Assembly: GCA_016934035.1 (NCBI GenBank)
Contig: JAFGTP010000048.1
Coordinates: 62,001 to 126,000 of the forward strand
DNA length: 64,000 nucleotides
Direction of reading: 5' to 3'
Origin: Fidelibacterota bacterium
GTDB taxonomy: Bacteria; Fidelibacterota; UBA2242; JAFGTP01
Part shown: in pieces, positions 1 to 9,475 of the stretch
Numbering within the stretch: position 1 is the stretch's first letter
Layout of the letters: each line of letters begins with the position of its first letter
Position numbers and translations under genes: made by a program
Notes under the pieces: model-generated
The model's database searches: none
What the model was told of the DNA's origin: nothing
Seen by the model: the letters and a program-made list of their open reading frames with translations, nothing else

Positions 1-948
1 AGCATCATATATCAGTTGCATACCAATTTCACTATGAATGCCACGAAAAGTTGATGTGCCTTTTGTGTAAATATCCAGAGTGTCATAGGACCATTTGAAT
101 TGGTTCTGGTCAATCAGATTGAAATATCCTACTTTGTTGAAACTCTGTCGGTCGTCGGTTTCACCGGAAAACCAGGAAACGGACAATCCCAGTTTGATGA
201 CCGGGGTCAGATCAATGGCGACAGCACCCTGAAATTCTGCCCTACTTCCTTCTCTCTGACGGGTAAAATCATACCAGTTGACAATCGTAGAATCGGCTTC
301 ATTTTCGACCAGTGTTGGCATATGGTATTCCAGATAACCGGGATGTGGGTCAAGGTAGGTTTCATTTTTGTCAAAATCAAAAAAATCACCACAATTGTTA
401 TAGGAAAGCCCCAGCACAACATTTTTATCCAAAACAGTGACAGGCAGGGCCAGGGAAAGGTTAGAAATACCGCTACCCTGGAGTTGCTTTTTCCAGTCTG
501 CGGCGCTGTCACTGAAAGGCTCTTGGCCAGTCTCCGGCAAAGCGACGACATAGCCGGAATCAGACAAAGCTTCATAGAAGACTTCATGGTCCAACCGTCC
601 GTTGTTGACCGGGTCCGGTATATAAAGTCTTTCCAGATAAAATGGCAGCGTGAAAAAATAACGGTTGGCATTGTACACCTGGTTTTCTGTCCACTGACGG
701 GATATGCTGCTCATCCCTAAAGAAACCTGAATATCCTTCACAGTGGCAAGCCCGGCCGGATTGAAAGCAAGCGCATCGATACTGCCATTCATTGAGATAA
801 AGGCACTCCCCATGCCCAGCGCACGAACACTGAAATCTGAAACCTTCGCCACGCCCTGAAAACCCAGATTGTTGCCACGGTTCTGGCCTGACAGTATGAT
901 AGCCATAATCTGTAATAATATTATACTTTTAAAAATACTTTTTATCAT
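1..948 (-). CDS. PorV/PorQ-like outer membrane beta-barrel protein (3' end cut by window)
   Basis: The frame is open from an ATG at 948 to the window edge (316 codons, no stop), so the C-terminus is missing. AAGG lies 5 bases before the ATG. The N-terminus is an export signal (MIKSIFKSIILLQIMAIILS, then GQN). It is followed by FSVRALGMGSAFIS and DALAFNPAGLA, the start typical of PorV/PorQ and UPF0164-type barrels (usually R-x-x-G-M-G-x-A and N-P-A-x-L). The rest alternates short hydrophobic and aromatic strands, as in an outer membrane barrel. Known PorV proteins shuttle type IX secretion substrates; for this paralogue the role is inferred. It is the last visible gene of an operon (beta-helix, TonB receptor, secreted protein, two barrels), 14 bases after the preceding barrel gene. 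Confidence 0.75.
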   Translation of the reverse strand, partial: MIKSIFKSIILLQIMAIILSGQNRGNNLGFQGVAKVSDFSVRALGMGSAFISMNGSIDALAFNPAGLATVKDIQVSLGMSSISRQWTENQVYNANRYFFTLPFYLERLYIPDPVNNGRLDHEVFYEALSDSGYVVALPETGQEPFSDSAADWKKQLQGSGISNLSLALPVTVLDKNVVLGLSYNNCGDFFDFDKNETYLDPHPGYLEYHMPTLVENEADSTIVNWYDFTRQREGSRAEFQGAVAIDLTPVIKLGLSVSWFSGETDDRQSFNKVGYFNLIDQNQFKWSYDTLDIYTKGTSTFRGIHSEIGMQLIYDA

Positions 949-962
949 TGATACCTTCCCCT

Positions 963-1919
963 TCATCTGTTGATTGAAAACGAAAATCTGTGAACGTCTT
1001 CAAGGAAATCGCCAAAATTGTTGTAAGCATAGTCCAGACCGAAATTTTTAAACTGTATACCAGCGCCAAGGGTCAAACCCTCACTGTCATAATTGATTTT
1101 GTAGCCCGTGCGCAAAGCAACCATTTTCAAAAATACATATTCCATTCCGATATTGTACTGCTGGTCAAAATCACGCGGCTGGACCAAGTCAAAGGCCATC
1201 AGCAGGCGGTGATTGGTACTGGTTGCCAGCAATGCAGTTTCACCGATAATGCAGGCAGAAATGCCGACATTCAGAGTTTGGGGAAGGGGATACTCATATT
1301 CAAAATACTTGACCTGAGGACCGAAATTCCTCATGGTTGCAGCAATTTTTAAAGATTTGAATTCCGTATCATAGAGAATACCCATGTCCCACATCAGCAC
1401 CGACTCCTCGGCGACAACCATGTCTTCACGGGCATATTTTGCAGCCACACCGTATTGGAACTTATTGGTCAGTTTCTGGCTGAAACCAATTCCGAAAACC
1501 GCAGCACCGGGCGATATTGTCTCCCCGGTCAAGCCAGGATTGTAAGTACCGTCGGCCTGAAAGCCCAGGGCCGAAACCTCTGTGACTTCAATCTTTCCGT
1601 AATCAGCAGCCATAAACATGGCCCCCAGGGAAATACTCCCCAGATTGTAACTGAGAGCCCCACTGTAATGGCCGGTATCGAATATATAATTGACCCTGGA
1701 AAAATCAATGGAAAGGCCCTCTTTCATTACCAGAGCTGCCGGATTCCAGTACATGCCATCAGCACCTTGTGAAATTGAGGAATAGGCACAGCCCAGGGAA
1801 TTGGAACGGGCATCAGGCAATATTTTGAGAAACTGAAAAGAAGTTACCCCCACTTTTTCAAAGGCGAATAGTGTTGAAGAAATACACATTAAGAGAATGA
1901 TTCGTAATTTATTTTTCAT
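963..1919 (-). CDS. PorV/PorQ family outer membrane protein
   Basis: This 318-residue protein has a signal peptide (MKNKLRIILLMCISSTLFAF). It then has LPDARSNSLGCAYSS and DGMYWNPAALVMKEG, the conserved N-terminal region of PorV/PorQ/UPF0164 barrels. The rest is a series of short amphipathic strands ending in FSFSINR, as expected for a barrel of about 14 strands. The frame can be extended to a TTG at 1931, but the ATG at 1919 is preceded by GAGG at 6 bases and gives a clean signal peptide, so I use it. It lies 13 bases after the type IX-secreted protein gene and is co-transcribed with the TonB receptor upstream. A role in exporting or anchoring the neighbouring secreted proteins is an inference from family and position. 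Confidence 0.75.
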   Translation of the reverse strand: MKNKLRIILLMCISSTLFAFEKVGVTSFQFLKILPDARSNSLGCAYSSISQGADGMYWNPAALVMKEGLSIDFSRVNYIFDTGHYSGALSYNLGSISLGAMFMAADYGKIEVTEVSALGFQADGTYNPGLTGETISPGAAVFGIGFSQKLTNKFQYGVAAKYAREDMVVAEESVLMWDMGILYDTEFKSLKIAATMRNFGPQVKYFEYEYPLPQTLNVGISACIIGETALLATSTNHRLLMAFDLVQPRDFDQQYNIGMEYVFLKMVALRTGYKINYDSEGLTLGAGIQFKNFGLDYAYNNFGDFLEDVHRFSFSINR

Positions 1920-1932
1920 CGTAAGCCTCAAC

Positions 1933-4236
1933 CTATTTTAAAATGATAAATTTGCCATGACAATCATCCCCTTGCGGAGTCGTCACCACATAAAAATAGA
2001 TACCGGAAGCCATGTCCTGGCCATTACGGGTGATCTGGATTTTTTCATGGGAATAGACTGCATCATCATGGTCGATTTTGTCAATCAATTGTCCGGAATA
2101 GGAAAAAATGTGAATGGTGCATTTTTCCGGCAAACCATAAAACCCGATACGGCGGTCGTCACCTTCTCCTTCAAAACCAGAATTTTTGATAAACGGATTC
2201 GGGACAACATGCACATCGGTGATCTGAGCCACAGCCGGAATATTTTTCGTAAATTTTGTCAGGTTGGTCAAACCGCTGCGATTATCTTTGTCATCGACAG
2301 AGACTACGGCATAATACCGGGACTCTCCCACTTTAAAATTGGCATCGTCATCGATATATTCATAGAGATTTTCTTCATTGATATTTTCACCCACAGCAAC
2401 AGAATCCAGAACAGCCCAGGGGCCCATTCCTGCTTCAGCCCGCAGAATATAAAATTTTGCCAGTTCACCCATCTTTCGGGGATGGGAAAATTCCTCAACA
2501 GCCCGGTTCCAGGTTATCTTAATCACTGCCTGGCCATAATTTCTTAACGTGATGACCGGGGCCGGACAGGGAACAGGTATATGATATTTTCCCGATGTAG
2601 GGTTGTCCTCCGGCCAGACCGGTAGGGTTGTAGCCTTGCCGGTGTAGGCTTCAAAAGCCTTTTTAGCCACATCCTGGACCGTTATCACATCACTGTTGAC
2701 ATAGTCCGGATATCCAAAATCGTCAAGATAATGTTCTGTGAGGACCCTCTGTTCACCATTGTCATCGGTGTAGACCACCTTACGGTTCAGTGAAGGGATT
2801 TTGGCCCATTGAGCAGTGACCTGTCCGCCCTCCACACGTTTGCCGGCTTCGGCACCATACCCCGCCAATTCGGCCATGGCAAACCTGATCTTGTCTCCGA
2901 TTTCCATGGTGTAAGGGCCAAAGGTATGATGTTTCATACCGGCATCAGCGCTTTGACGATAGGGATAGGCCGCCCGCCCCAGCCAATGGTCCCCCTTCAA
3001 TTCCGGCCAGGTCGTACTGGCTGGCGTATAGACACCGGACCAACGGGTATTAGGATTAAAAGGGTCTTTTTCATACATCATTTTAAAACTGTTGGTATTC
3101 CCAGTACTGACTTTGTTGCTCCAGGGTTGTCGGACATGAAAATTTTTATCCAGTTCAAAATACCATTTATAGGAAGTTGAATTTTCACTGTAAATATCAA
3201 TCCCGTTGTAATCATTTAAAGAATAAACGGTGCTGCTGCGCAGTATATCCTGGACTTCCGATTCATTTTTTCCCAGGGAGTCCATATCCTTGGGAACGAC
3301 CACAGCCAGATGGGTGGTGTCGTAAAACAGAATGCAGTAGCCGGGAGCCTGGGGTGAATTCAATCCGCCGCCCTGTTTCCCGGTTTGGGCAAATTCCAGA
3401 AAATAATCATTGTTCAATTCCGGTTTTCCAAGTCCGTTATCATCGGAAATATTATTCCGCAGATTCATATTCCAGGTGAGCCAAAGATCTGAATCCCAAA
3501 AATTATTGACATCACCTCGATAGATACCACCTTCATATTTCCACTCCAGATAGGTCCGCTGAAAGCCATACATGGACGGAGCAAATCCGTAATTGGGACA
3601 AAACATCACATCTTTCAATTTGTCAGTCATTTCAATGGTGGTCGGGTTTCCATCTCTATCCCCGGTATATTCAAATTCATATTCATAGATGATAAAATCA
3701 TCATAATCAGGATAACTCCAGGCACGGGATGTCCGGGTCACAGTGATGCCGGTAGAGGTTGACCAGGCGGCCCGAATGATCTCTTCAGCTTCATTCGGAT
3801 CATAATTGGGATTCAGGGTTCCATCTTCCAAAAAAGGAAAATTCTCAATTTCCTCAATATAGAGCGGAAAACTCCAGCGACCAATGGAAACCTCTGGTGT
3901 GCCAGCGCCGACACCACCACAAAGGGCAAAAAGCCGGTTCTCTTCCCCGGGCAATCCATCTTTATTGGCCCCGATATAAATACCCGCTCCCAGCAGATTA
4001 TGCTGTCCGTCATACTCAATGCCATCTAAAATTGTTTTTGAATTTGGAGGCCATTCCATCAGCGGAACACTGGTCCGGTTGCCGGCTTCACCGGTCTGCC
4101 AGGCACGGCCAATCTCTCCTGTATTAAAAACTGTCTCGTGCAACATTCCCCGATCGTGAATTCTATATTCACGAATTTGTGCAACCAGCCCGACTTGCAG
4201 AACCAGAAAAAATAATATTATTTTATTCATTTTCAT
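1933..4236 (-). CDS. Large secreted protein with type IX sorting domain, function unknown
   Basis: The protein has 767 residues, with a short signal peptide (KIILFFLVLQVGLVAQ) and a body of about 550 residues that I cannot assign to an enzyme family. From about residue 560 to 670 there is a fibronectin-III-like segment (PAPVITL, KITWNRAV, YYAVVSVDDKDNRSGLT). The last 85 residues resemble the Por secretion C-terminal domain (VHVVPNPF, then SGIYFYVV and GKFIILK). The body is rich in Trp, Tyr, Asp and Gly, as is common in extracellular proteins. The ATG at 4236 has AGAGGTG 6 bases upstream. It sits between a TonB receptor (15-base gap) and a PorV barrel, the place where a SusD-like lipoprotein would stand in a Bacteroides locus, but it has no lipobox. 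A surface binding role is only a guess. Confidence 0.6.
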   Translation of the reverse strand: MKMNKIILFFLVLQVGLVAQIREYRIHDRGMLHETVFNTGEIGRAWQTGEAGNRTSVPLMEWPPNSKTILDGIEYDGQHNLLGAGIYIGANKDGLPGEENRLFALCGGVGAGTPEVSIGRWSFPLYIEEIENFPFLEDGTLNPNYDPNEAEEIIRAAWSTSTGITVTRTSRAWSYPDYDDFIIYEYEFEYTGDRDGNPTTIEMTDKLKDVMFCPNYGFAPSMYGFQRTYLEWKYEGGIYRGDVNNFWDSDLWLTWNMNLRNNISDDNGLGKPELNNDYFLEFAQTGKQGGGLNSPQAPGYCILFYDTTHLAVVVPKDMDSLGKNESEVQDILRSSTVYSLNDYNGIDIYSENSTSYKWYFELDKNFHVRQPWSNKVSTGNTNSFKMMYEKDPFNPNTRWSGVYTPASTTWPELKGDHWLGRAAYPYRQSADAGMKHHTFGPYTMEIGDKIRFAMAELAGYGAEAGKRVEGGQVTAQWAKIPSLNRKVVYTDDNGEQRVLTEHYLDDFGYPDYVNSDVITVQDVAKKAFEAYTGKATTLPVWPEDNPTSGKYHIPVPCPAPVITLRNYGQAVIKITWNRAVEEFSHPRKMGELAKFYILRAEAGMGPWAVLDSVAVGENINEENLYEYIDDDANFKVGESRYYAVVSVDDKDNRSGLTNLTKFTKNIPAVAQITDVHVVPNPFIKNSGFEGEGDDRRIGFYGLPEKCTIHIFSYSGQLIDKIDHDDAVYSHEKIQITRNGQDMASGIYFYVVTTPQGDDCHGKFIILK

Positions 4237-4251
4237 TGTTTACACCTCTCA

Positions 4252-7161
4252 TTAAAACTTAAAAATCAATCCCATACGCCAATGTCTCGGTTCATTCCCA
4301 ATCATGTAAATATCCTGACTTGTAATGTAGGGTTCATAAAGTCTGTAAGTCAGGATATTGTCCTTATCAATAAACCAGCGAGGTGTATTGTAATCATTGG
4401 CAAAAGTTCGGGAGTAATTCCAGGTAATTTTGTTTAAAATATTAAAGCCTTCGACGTAAAAGGTAATGGATTTGTCCTTGATTCGGAACCCTTTTTCAAA
4501 CCGCATTCTCAGGTCTGTCTCTTCCGGAGTTCGTTCGCCAAAGAGTTTCCCCTGGCTCGGATCGGTAAAGGGACGTCCGGTCATATACCGAAAAGTGGCA
4601 CTGAGACTCAGGTTTTCAAAGGGCTGATGCCCCAGGATAGCCCATCCCTGATTATTTCCAAAATGGACCCGTCCGTTCAGCACAATTTTGTGGGTTCGGT
4701 CATAATCGAGGTAGATATCTTCAGGGTCAGGCAGGTCTACCTTTCCATAATTCGGGTCTGGTGTTTCAAAATAAGTAACCGGCGCATTGAGATCATTGCT
4801 GGATTTTCCGGTAGCCGATTCATAATTATAACGCACATAGCCCCGTAACAGTCCCGTTTGACGTTCAACATTGACATGAAAACCCTTGATATCTGCGTAA
4901 TCCCGGTTGATATAGGTTCGATAAACCGATTGCTGCTCGTCGTAATAATAGGCTGTCTGGACCAGGTTTTTAACATCTTTATAATAAGCACTGATGTCGA
5001 TGGATAAACCCAGGGAGCCGATCCCTTTGACAATGCCGATGTCATAGGAATTCGTTATTTCCGGCTTTAATCTCGGATTCCCCAGTACTTCAATCTCATT
5101 GTTAATAGTGACCTGGTTGTAAAAAAGCTGGCTGAAATTGGGCCGTTGCGTAAAGGTCCCGTAATTCAGATGGAAAACCGTTGCCTCTGATACCGGAAAA
5201 GAGATACCAATACGTGGCTGCAGGTTCATATACAGGTCAGTTCGGGTTTTTGCAGCCAGACTGTCAGCATAATAGGGACCTCGTTCCAGATAGGGCTTTT
5301 CCGGGTCATAATCCGGGTTTCTCAAAGGCGAGTATAAATCAGAAAAATATTCAGCATCCAGCTGATAAAAATCAGCCCTTAATCCGACATTGGCGATCAA
5401 TCCTTCAAATTCGATTTTATCCTGAAAGTAAAAGGCCCCCTCATAAGGATTGACATCGAATCGGACATCCCGAATATCCGCATCGCCATAGCGATTAACC
5501 TGATTATCAACGTCAATATGATAAAAGGAAAACTGGAACCCGGCTTTGATCAGATTATTGTGATTGATCTGGCTGGTCAGACTGTTAGAAAAATTAAAAG
5601 TTGTGGATTTTTCAACACCACTGTCATCACTGGGCCGGCCGATTCGGTGGTTTGATGGTGAAGTATAATCGGTCCAATTAGAACTTTTCATGTAGTCGGT
5701 GACATAATCCCCATCATTCAACAGATTGATCCGGTCTTGACTTACAAGGTCCAGAATATTGGTTTTTGTATCCATAAAGGTGGAATTGTTGAAAACATGC
5801 TTCCATTCGATACCATATTGTTTGGTCAATGAGGAAATCAGGGTAGTCGCCAGGGTCCTGTCAAACAACCAGGAGAGAAAAGAACTGTTGAAATAGGTCT
5901 GGCTGCTCTGATCAAGGGTCAATGTCGCCTTGATTTTATCATTGGAACTCCTTTGCCAGACCAGACTGGACATGATCTGACGGTTCATATCGGGAACAGT
6001 CGTAGGGACCATGCAGTAGGTTGCGGTCTGACGCCCTGCAATAAAAATTTTCATGTCATCGGCAATCGGCCCGCCAGTGGTGAAGTCGACTCGGTTATCC
6101 CAGGTATTATCATACTCCATACCGGCATCCCGTATAGCCATAAGCCATTGGACATGACCCAGATGCGCAATCTGTAAAGAATCGGAATGTTTTAAAGGAT
6201 TTGGAGGCCAGGTCACTCGGGGTGGAAGGTACAATGGCCCGAAGCCATATCCCGGATCATATAGCACTCGCCCCGGATAAACCGGATTTTCTTTCAGCCA
6301 TTCCTCATCGTTATGAAGAGCACTGAAAAAATCAAGGCTGTTGATTGAATAGGGTGAGCCTCCTTCCAGATCACCGTTGGCCAGTTCCTCCCAGACTTTA
6401 TAGTATGGTGCCGTTGCTGAAAATTCCAGACGGCTCTGCCATTTACTGCCTCCTTCTTTGGTGACCATGTTGACCACACCGGATTGAGCATTGCCGTATT
6501 CGGCACTGAACCCGCTGGTGTAAACCTCCACCTGCTCCAAACCGGTGACGATGGGTTTGAAAGCTCTGGAATTATTGATGGGATTGATAATGGCGCCTCC
6601 TCCCAGAATGTATTGGGATTCACCGACTCGTCCGCCCCGAAAATGGTCGTCCACCACATCGGCCTGCATCGCCAGAATATCGGATATATCAGCCACACCG
6701 GCAATATTCTGAATATCATCAATCTGGTAGGTCTGCTTGGTAGCAGTGACATCGCGGTCGACAGTATTACGGCGCTGGGCTATGACAACCACTTCATCGC
6801 CCTCCAGTGTTTTCTGTGCCAACATGACATTCACCGGTGTGGTTTTATCAACAAGGACCTCAACTCTGGTCACCTTTTTGGTTCCATAACCGATAAAATT
6901 GACATTGACTGAATAAACACCGGGGCGAATGTTCAATATATAAAATTGACCATTCATATCAGTGGCCGCACCCTGAGAAAAATCAACCGGCTGCGGATCG
7001 TCGCCAACCCATCGTTCCACCAGGACAACATTGGCGCCAATCAGGGGGTCACCGGTCATTTCATCGGTGATCTTTCCGGCAATTTTTCCGGTGTCACCAG
7101 CTGTCACAAAAGCGACCATCAAAACGATTAACATTGAAATTTTATTAAGTTTGCAAAACAT
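4252..7161 (-). CDS. TonB-dependent outer membrane receptor with carboxypeptidase-regulatory-like N-domain
   Basis: This receptor has 969 residues. A signal peptide is followed by a carboxypeptidase regulatory-like beta-sandwich (about 25-115; GKITDEMTGDPLIGANV, GQFYILNIRPGVYSVNV). A plug domain follows (about 125-240; YILGGGAIINPI, VEVYTSGFSAEYGNAQSGVV). The rest is a 22-strand-type barrel ending in aromatic GLIFKF. Active uptake of oligosaccharides across the outer membrane is the expected role; the substrate is inferred to be a uronate-containing glycan from the neighbours. The open frame has a TTG one codon upstream, but the ATG at 7161 has GGAGGAG at good spacing. No SusD gene accompanies it. 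It lies 29 bases downstream of the beta-helix enzyme gene in the same operon. Confidence 0.85.
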   Translation of the reverse strand: MFCKLNKISMLIVLMVAFVTAGDTGKIAGKITDEMTGDPLIGANVVLVERWVGDDPQPVDFSQGAATDMNGQFYILNIRPGVYSVNVNFIGYGTKKVTRVEVLVDKTTPVNVMLAQKTLEGDEVVVIAQRRNTVDRDVTATKQTYQIDDIQNIAGVADISDILAMQADVVDDHFRGGRVGESQYILGGGAIINPINNSRAFKPIVTGLEQVEVYTSGFSAEYGNAQSGVVNMVTKEGGSKWQSRLEFSATAPYYKVWEELANGDLEGGSPYSINSLDFFSALHNDEEWLKENPVYPGRVLYDPGYGFGPLYLPPRVTWPPNPLKHSDSLQIAHLGHVQWLMAIRDAGMEYDNTWDNRVDFTTGGPIADDMKIFIAGRQTATYCMVPTTVPDMNRQIMSSLVWQRSSNDKIKATLTLDQSSQTYFNSSFLSWLFDRTLATTLISSLTKQYGIEWKHVFNNSTFMDTKTNILDLVSQDRINLLNDGDYVTDYMKSSNWTDYTSPSNHRIGRPSDDSGVEKSTTFNFSNSLTSQINHNNLIKAGFQFSFYHIDVDNQVNRYGDADIRDVRFDVNPYEGAFYFQDKIEFEGLIANVGLRADFYQLDAEYFSDLYSPLRNPDYDPEKPYLERGPYYADSLAAKTRTDLYMNLQPRIGISFPVSEATVFHLNYGTFTQRPNFSQLFYNQVTINNEIEVLGNPRLKPEITNSYDIGIVKGIGSLGLSIDISAYYKDVKNLVQTAYYYDEQQSVYRTYINRDYADIKGFHVNVERQTGLLRGYVRYNYESATGKSSNDLNAPVTYFETPDPNYGKVDLPDPEDIYLDYDRTHKIVLNGRVHFGNNQGWAILGHQPFENLSLSATFRYMTGRPFTDPSQGKLFGERTPEETDLRMRFEKGFRIKDKSITFYVEGFNILNKITWNYSRTFANDYNTPRWFIDKDNILTYRLYEPYITSQDIYMIGNEPRHWRMGLIFKF

Positions 7162-7190
7162 CAATCTCCTCCCAAAAAAAACCTAGGTTT

Positions 7191-9218
7191 CTATTTTATT
7201 AAAATCATTTTTAGTATTTCGGTCTGATTGTCTGATGTCAGACGACAAACATAAACACCGGATCTTTGCGTCATCGCATACCAACGCAATGAATGGATTC
7301 CCGCTTGAAAATCTTTACTGACGAGGGTCTCAACCAGAGCACCACTGACATCAAAAATTTCTGCCCGAACATGATTTGCAGTCTTGAGTTCAAAAACAAT
7401 CTGGGTCACCGGATTAAATGGATTTGGAAAATTATGGTGAATTTTGAAGTCCCTGACAGCCATTTCTTCCTTCATTGCAGACATGGGACGGACCGGGTAA
7501 CCAAAGACCTCAAATTCGTTGATTGAATTATAATTATTGTAGGAATTCCCATGCCCCATGTACCGCACAAAACGACAGGAGTCATCAGCAAAATTAAAAA
7601 GTTGAAAATCTTCGGACACACCGGCACTTTCAACAGCGGTCAGGACATCTTTCCAATTGATTCCATCCTTTGAAAACTGCAAATCAAACAGAGACCTGCG
7701 CTGGTGGCCTTTATAAAAGGCAATCTGGACATAGGAAACAAAACAAAAAGATTCCAGGTCAAACTGAATCCATTGATTGTTTCCAGCAACTGACCAGCGT
7801 GTGGCCAGATCACCATCGATTGCATTTTCCGGTCTATTGATATCACTGCCGCTGGCCATAACAGCCCTGACTGGAATTTTATCATATTTCACAATTTCCT
7901 CTTCAACCCTGAATATGACAGTATCGGAATTCACCCATTGCATGACATTATCATAGACAACAGCATAACAGCTGTGCTCCCCGACGCTCAGGTCATTGAG
8001 TTGAAATTCATAGGGCGGTTCCACATCCTTCCAGACCGGTTCACCGTCAAGATAAAAATCCACAAAAGCAATCCTACCATCGGCATCGCCGGGTATCGCT
8101 GAAAAATTTACCGGTTCACCAATCTGGCTGATCGTACTGCCGGTAGGAGATACCATAAAAATTGTAGGCAGGATATTTGAAAAAGTGGAATACGTACCCC
8201 GATAAAGATTTCCTTCCGGAATGCGAACATTGCCACTGATTTTGGCTGAGCCCGAAGCCACATTGACCAGGTAACCGGCTGCATCATCGAAATAGACCTC
8301 ATTGTGGACAAAACTATTATCAAACCCCCAGACATTTTCTTTAAAATGGACCTGAAAAGCATCAACAATATTTACATTCCCTTTTCGAAAAGCGACATTG
8401 TTTTGGATCAGTGCATGATTCCCTTTGGCATCAATAAAACTGTCAGCATAATGTTCTCCGGTAATTCCTGTCCCGTCAAAAATACAATTTTCCACAATTG
8501 TTCCAACCGTGGCTTCCTTGATATCAATGGACTCAGCCCGCACATCTGGGCCAAGGGTGCATTGCCGAATGATCGTATAATGTTCATGGGTCTGAAACTC
8601 GTTCCAATGATTGACTGCAGAGCCGACATAGATACCTTCTCCGAAGCCCGGTGTCACCAGACCGGTATCATAAATATGGCATTGGTCAATGAGACAATAT
8701 TGACTGCCATCCCGAATATGGATTCCCTCCTGGCCAATCTGATGAACTGAACAATTTTTGATAATTGTATGGTTGGCATTGTCGAGCATTATGCCCTTGC
8801 TGCCGATCTTTATCTCCAACCCATCGATGACCCAGCAGTCCCCGGTTACATAAAGGGTGTAATCACTTTCAATGGTTTCACCTGCAAGGCCCACCGAACC
8901 GGCAGTATCGGCACACTGGACGTAGATCGGATATCGTTGTGTTCCTTCTGCTCCACAAAAGAAGGTCCCTCTGGAATTGCCACTCCTGCTGTCATCACCA
9001 ACATATACTCCCGGACTGATAATAATCCGGTCTCCGGCTTGGGCATTTTTAAAAGCGGTATGAATTTCATCAGCCGTGCTGCAATAAACAGTATCCAGTG
9101 CCATTCCATAAACAACACTGGCGGCCCAAGTGACTGCAAAGAATAAAAAATACCGGACTCTGGAAAGGTGACGCAATAAAACAGAAAACGACATTATTTT
9201 AAAAACCCACTTATACAT
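7191..9218 (-). CDS. Secreted parallel beta-helix protein with discoidin-like domain and type IX sorting domain
   Basis: With a start at 9218 the protein has 675 residues. The N-terminal hydrophobic stretch is an export signal (RYFLFFAVTWAASVVYGMA). Residues about 45-340 form a right-handed parallel beta-helix, opening with DEIHTAFKNAQAGDRIIISP and followed by repeats such as HTIIKNCSVHQIGQEGIHI. This is the fold of polysaccharide lyases and GH28/GH120-like hydrolases. An Ig-like linker follows (about 350-450), then an F5/8 type C-like domain (about 455-590; NAIDGDLATRWSVAGNNQWI). The sorting domain has HNFPNPFNPVTQI and ends KMILIK. The start was chosen because GAGGAG lies upstream, although 13 bases away; an ATG at 9194 is the alternative. 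It leads the operon with the TonB receptor, so uronic acid polysaccharide cleavage is plausible. The exact CAZy family is not assigned. Confidence 0.7.
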   Translation of the reverse strand: MYKWVFKIMSFSVLLRHLSRVRYFLFFAVTWAASVVYGMALDTVYCSTADEIHTAFKNAQAGDRIIISPGVYVGDDSRSGNSRGTFFCGAEGTQRYPIYVQCADTAGSVGLAGETIESDYTLYVTGDCWVIDGLEIKIGSKGIMLDNANHTIIKNCSVHQIGQEGIHIRDGSQYCLIDQCHIYDTGLVTPGFGEGIYVGSAVNHWNEFQTHEHYTIIRQCTLGPDVRAESIDIKEATVGTIVENCIFDGTGITGEHYADSFIDAKGNHALIQNNVAFRKGNVNIVDAFQVHFKENVWGFDNSFVHNEVYFDDAAGYLVNVASGSAKISGNVRIPEGNLYRGTYSTFSNILPTIFMVSPTGSTISQIGEPVNFSAIPGDADGRIAFVDFYLDGEPVWKDVEPPYEFQLNDLSVGEHSCYAVVYDNVMQWVNSDTVIFRVEEEIVKYDKIPVRAVMASGSDINRPENAIDGDLATRWSVAGNNQWIQFDLESFCFVSYVQIAFYKGHQRRSLFDLQFSKDGINWKDVLTAVESAGVSEDFQLFNFADDSCRFVRYMGHGNSYNNYNSINEFEVFGYPVRPMSAMKEEMAVRDFKIHHNFPNPFNPVTQIVFELKTANHVRAEIFDVSGALVETLVSKDFQAGIHSLRWYAMTQRSGVYVCRLTSDNQTEILKMILIK

Positions 9219-9304
9219 ATTTTTTGAATAACTCCTCGAAAGTACCTTTGATTTTTTCACCAATGATAAAAAACCTAACCCTAACAATTCAAATCCTCAA
9301 TGTA

Positions 9305-9339
9305 ATAACTGTTATAAACCCGTTTATAACGATTGTTAT
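9305..9339. promoter_or_regulatory. Perfect inverted repeat, candidate operator in divergent intergenic region
   Basis: The 257-base gap 9219-9475 lies between the beta-helix gene (minus) and the first membrane-anchored regulator (plus). It contains GTTATAAAC-CC-GTTTATAAC at 9311-9330, with perfect 9-base arms, flanked symmetrically by ATAAC (9305-9309) and GTTAT (9335-9339). This is the size and symmetry expected of an operator for a dimeric winged-helix protein. Its position between divergent genes suggests control of both; the binding protein is inferred to be the adjacent regulator. Confidence 0.5.
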
Positions 9340-9475
9340 TCAGTTGTATTACAGTGACTTATATTTTCAACAAAGATCTGCCCCGGAAGACTTTTATAAG
9401 CCGGAAGCAAAAAATGATTATTCAAAATTACCCGGCTTTATTATATTTCAGTATTCACAATTGACAGACCAGGTT

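Noticed and set aside
1957-2547. A 196-codon plus-strand frame inside the secreted protein gene
   Set aside because: Antisense shadow of a well-supported protein with sorting domain; composition is unlike a real protein.
9224-9475. N-terminal extension of 84 residues on regulator 1
   Set aside because: It is not present in the paralogue at 31444, would translate through the 9311-9330 palindrome, and has no conserved sequence.
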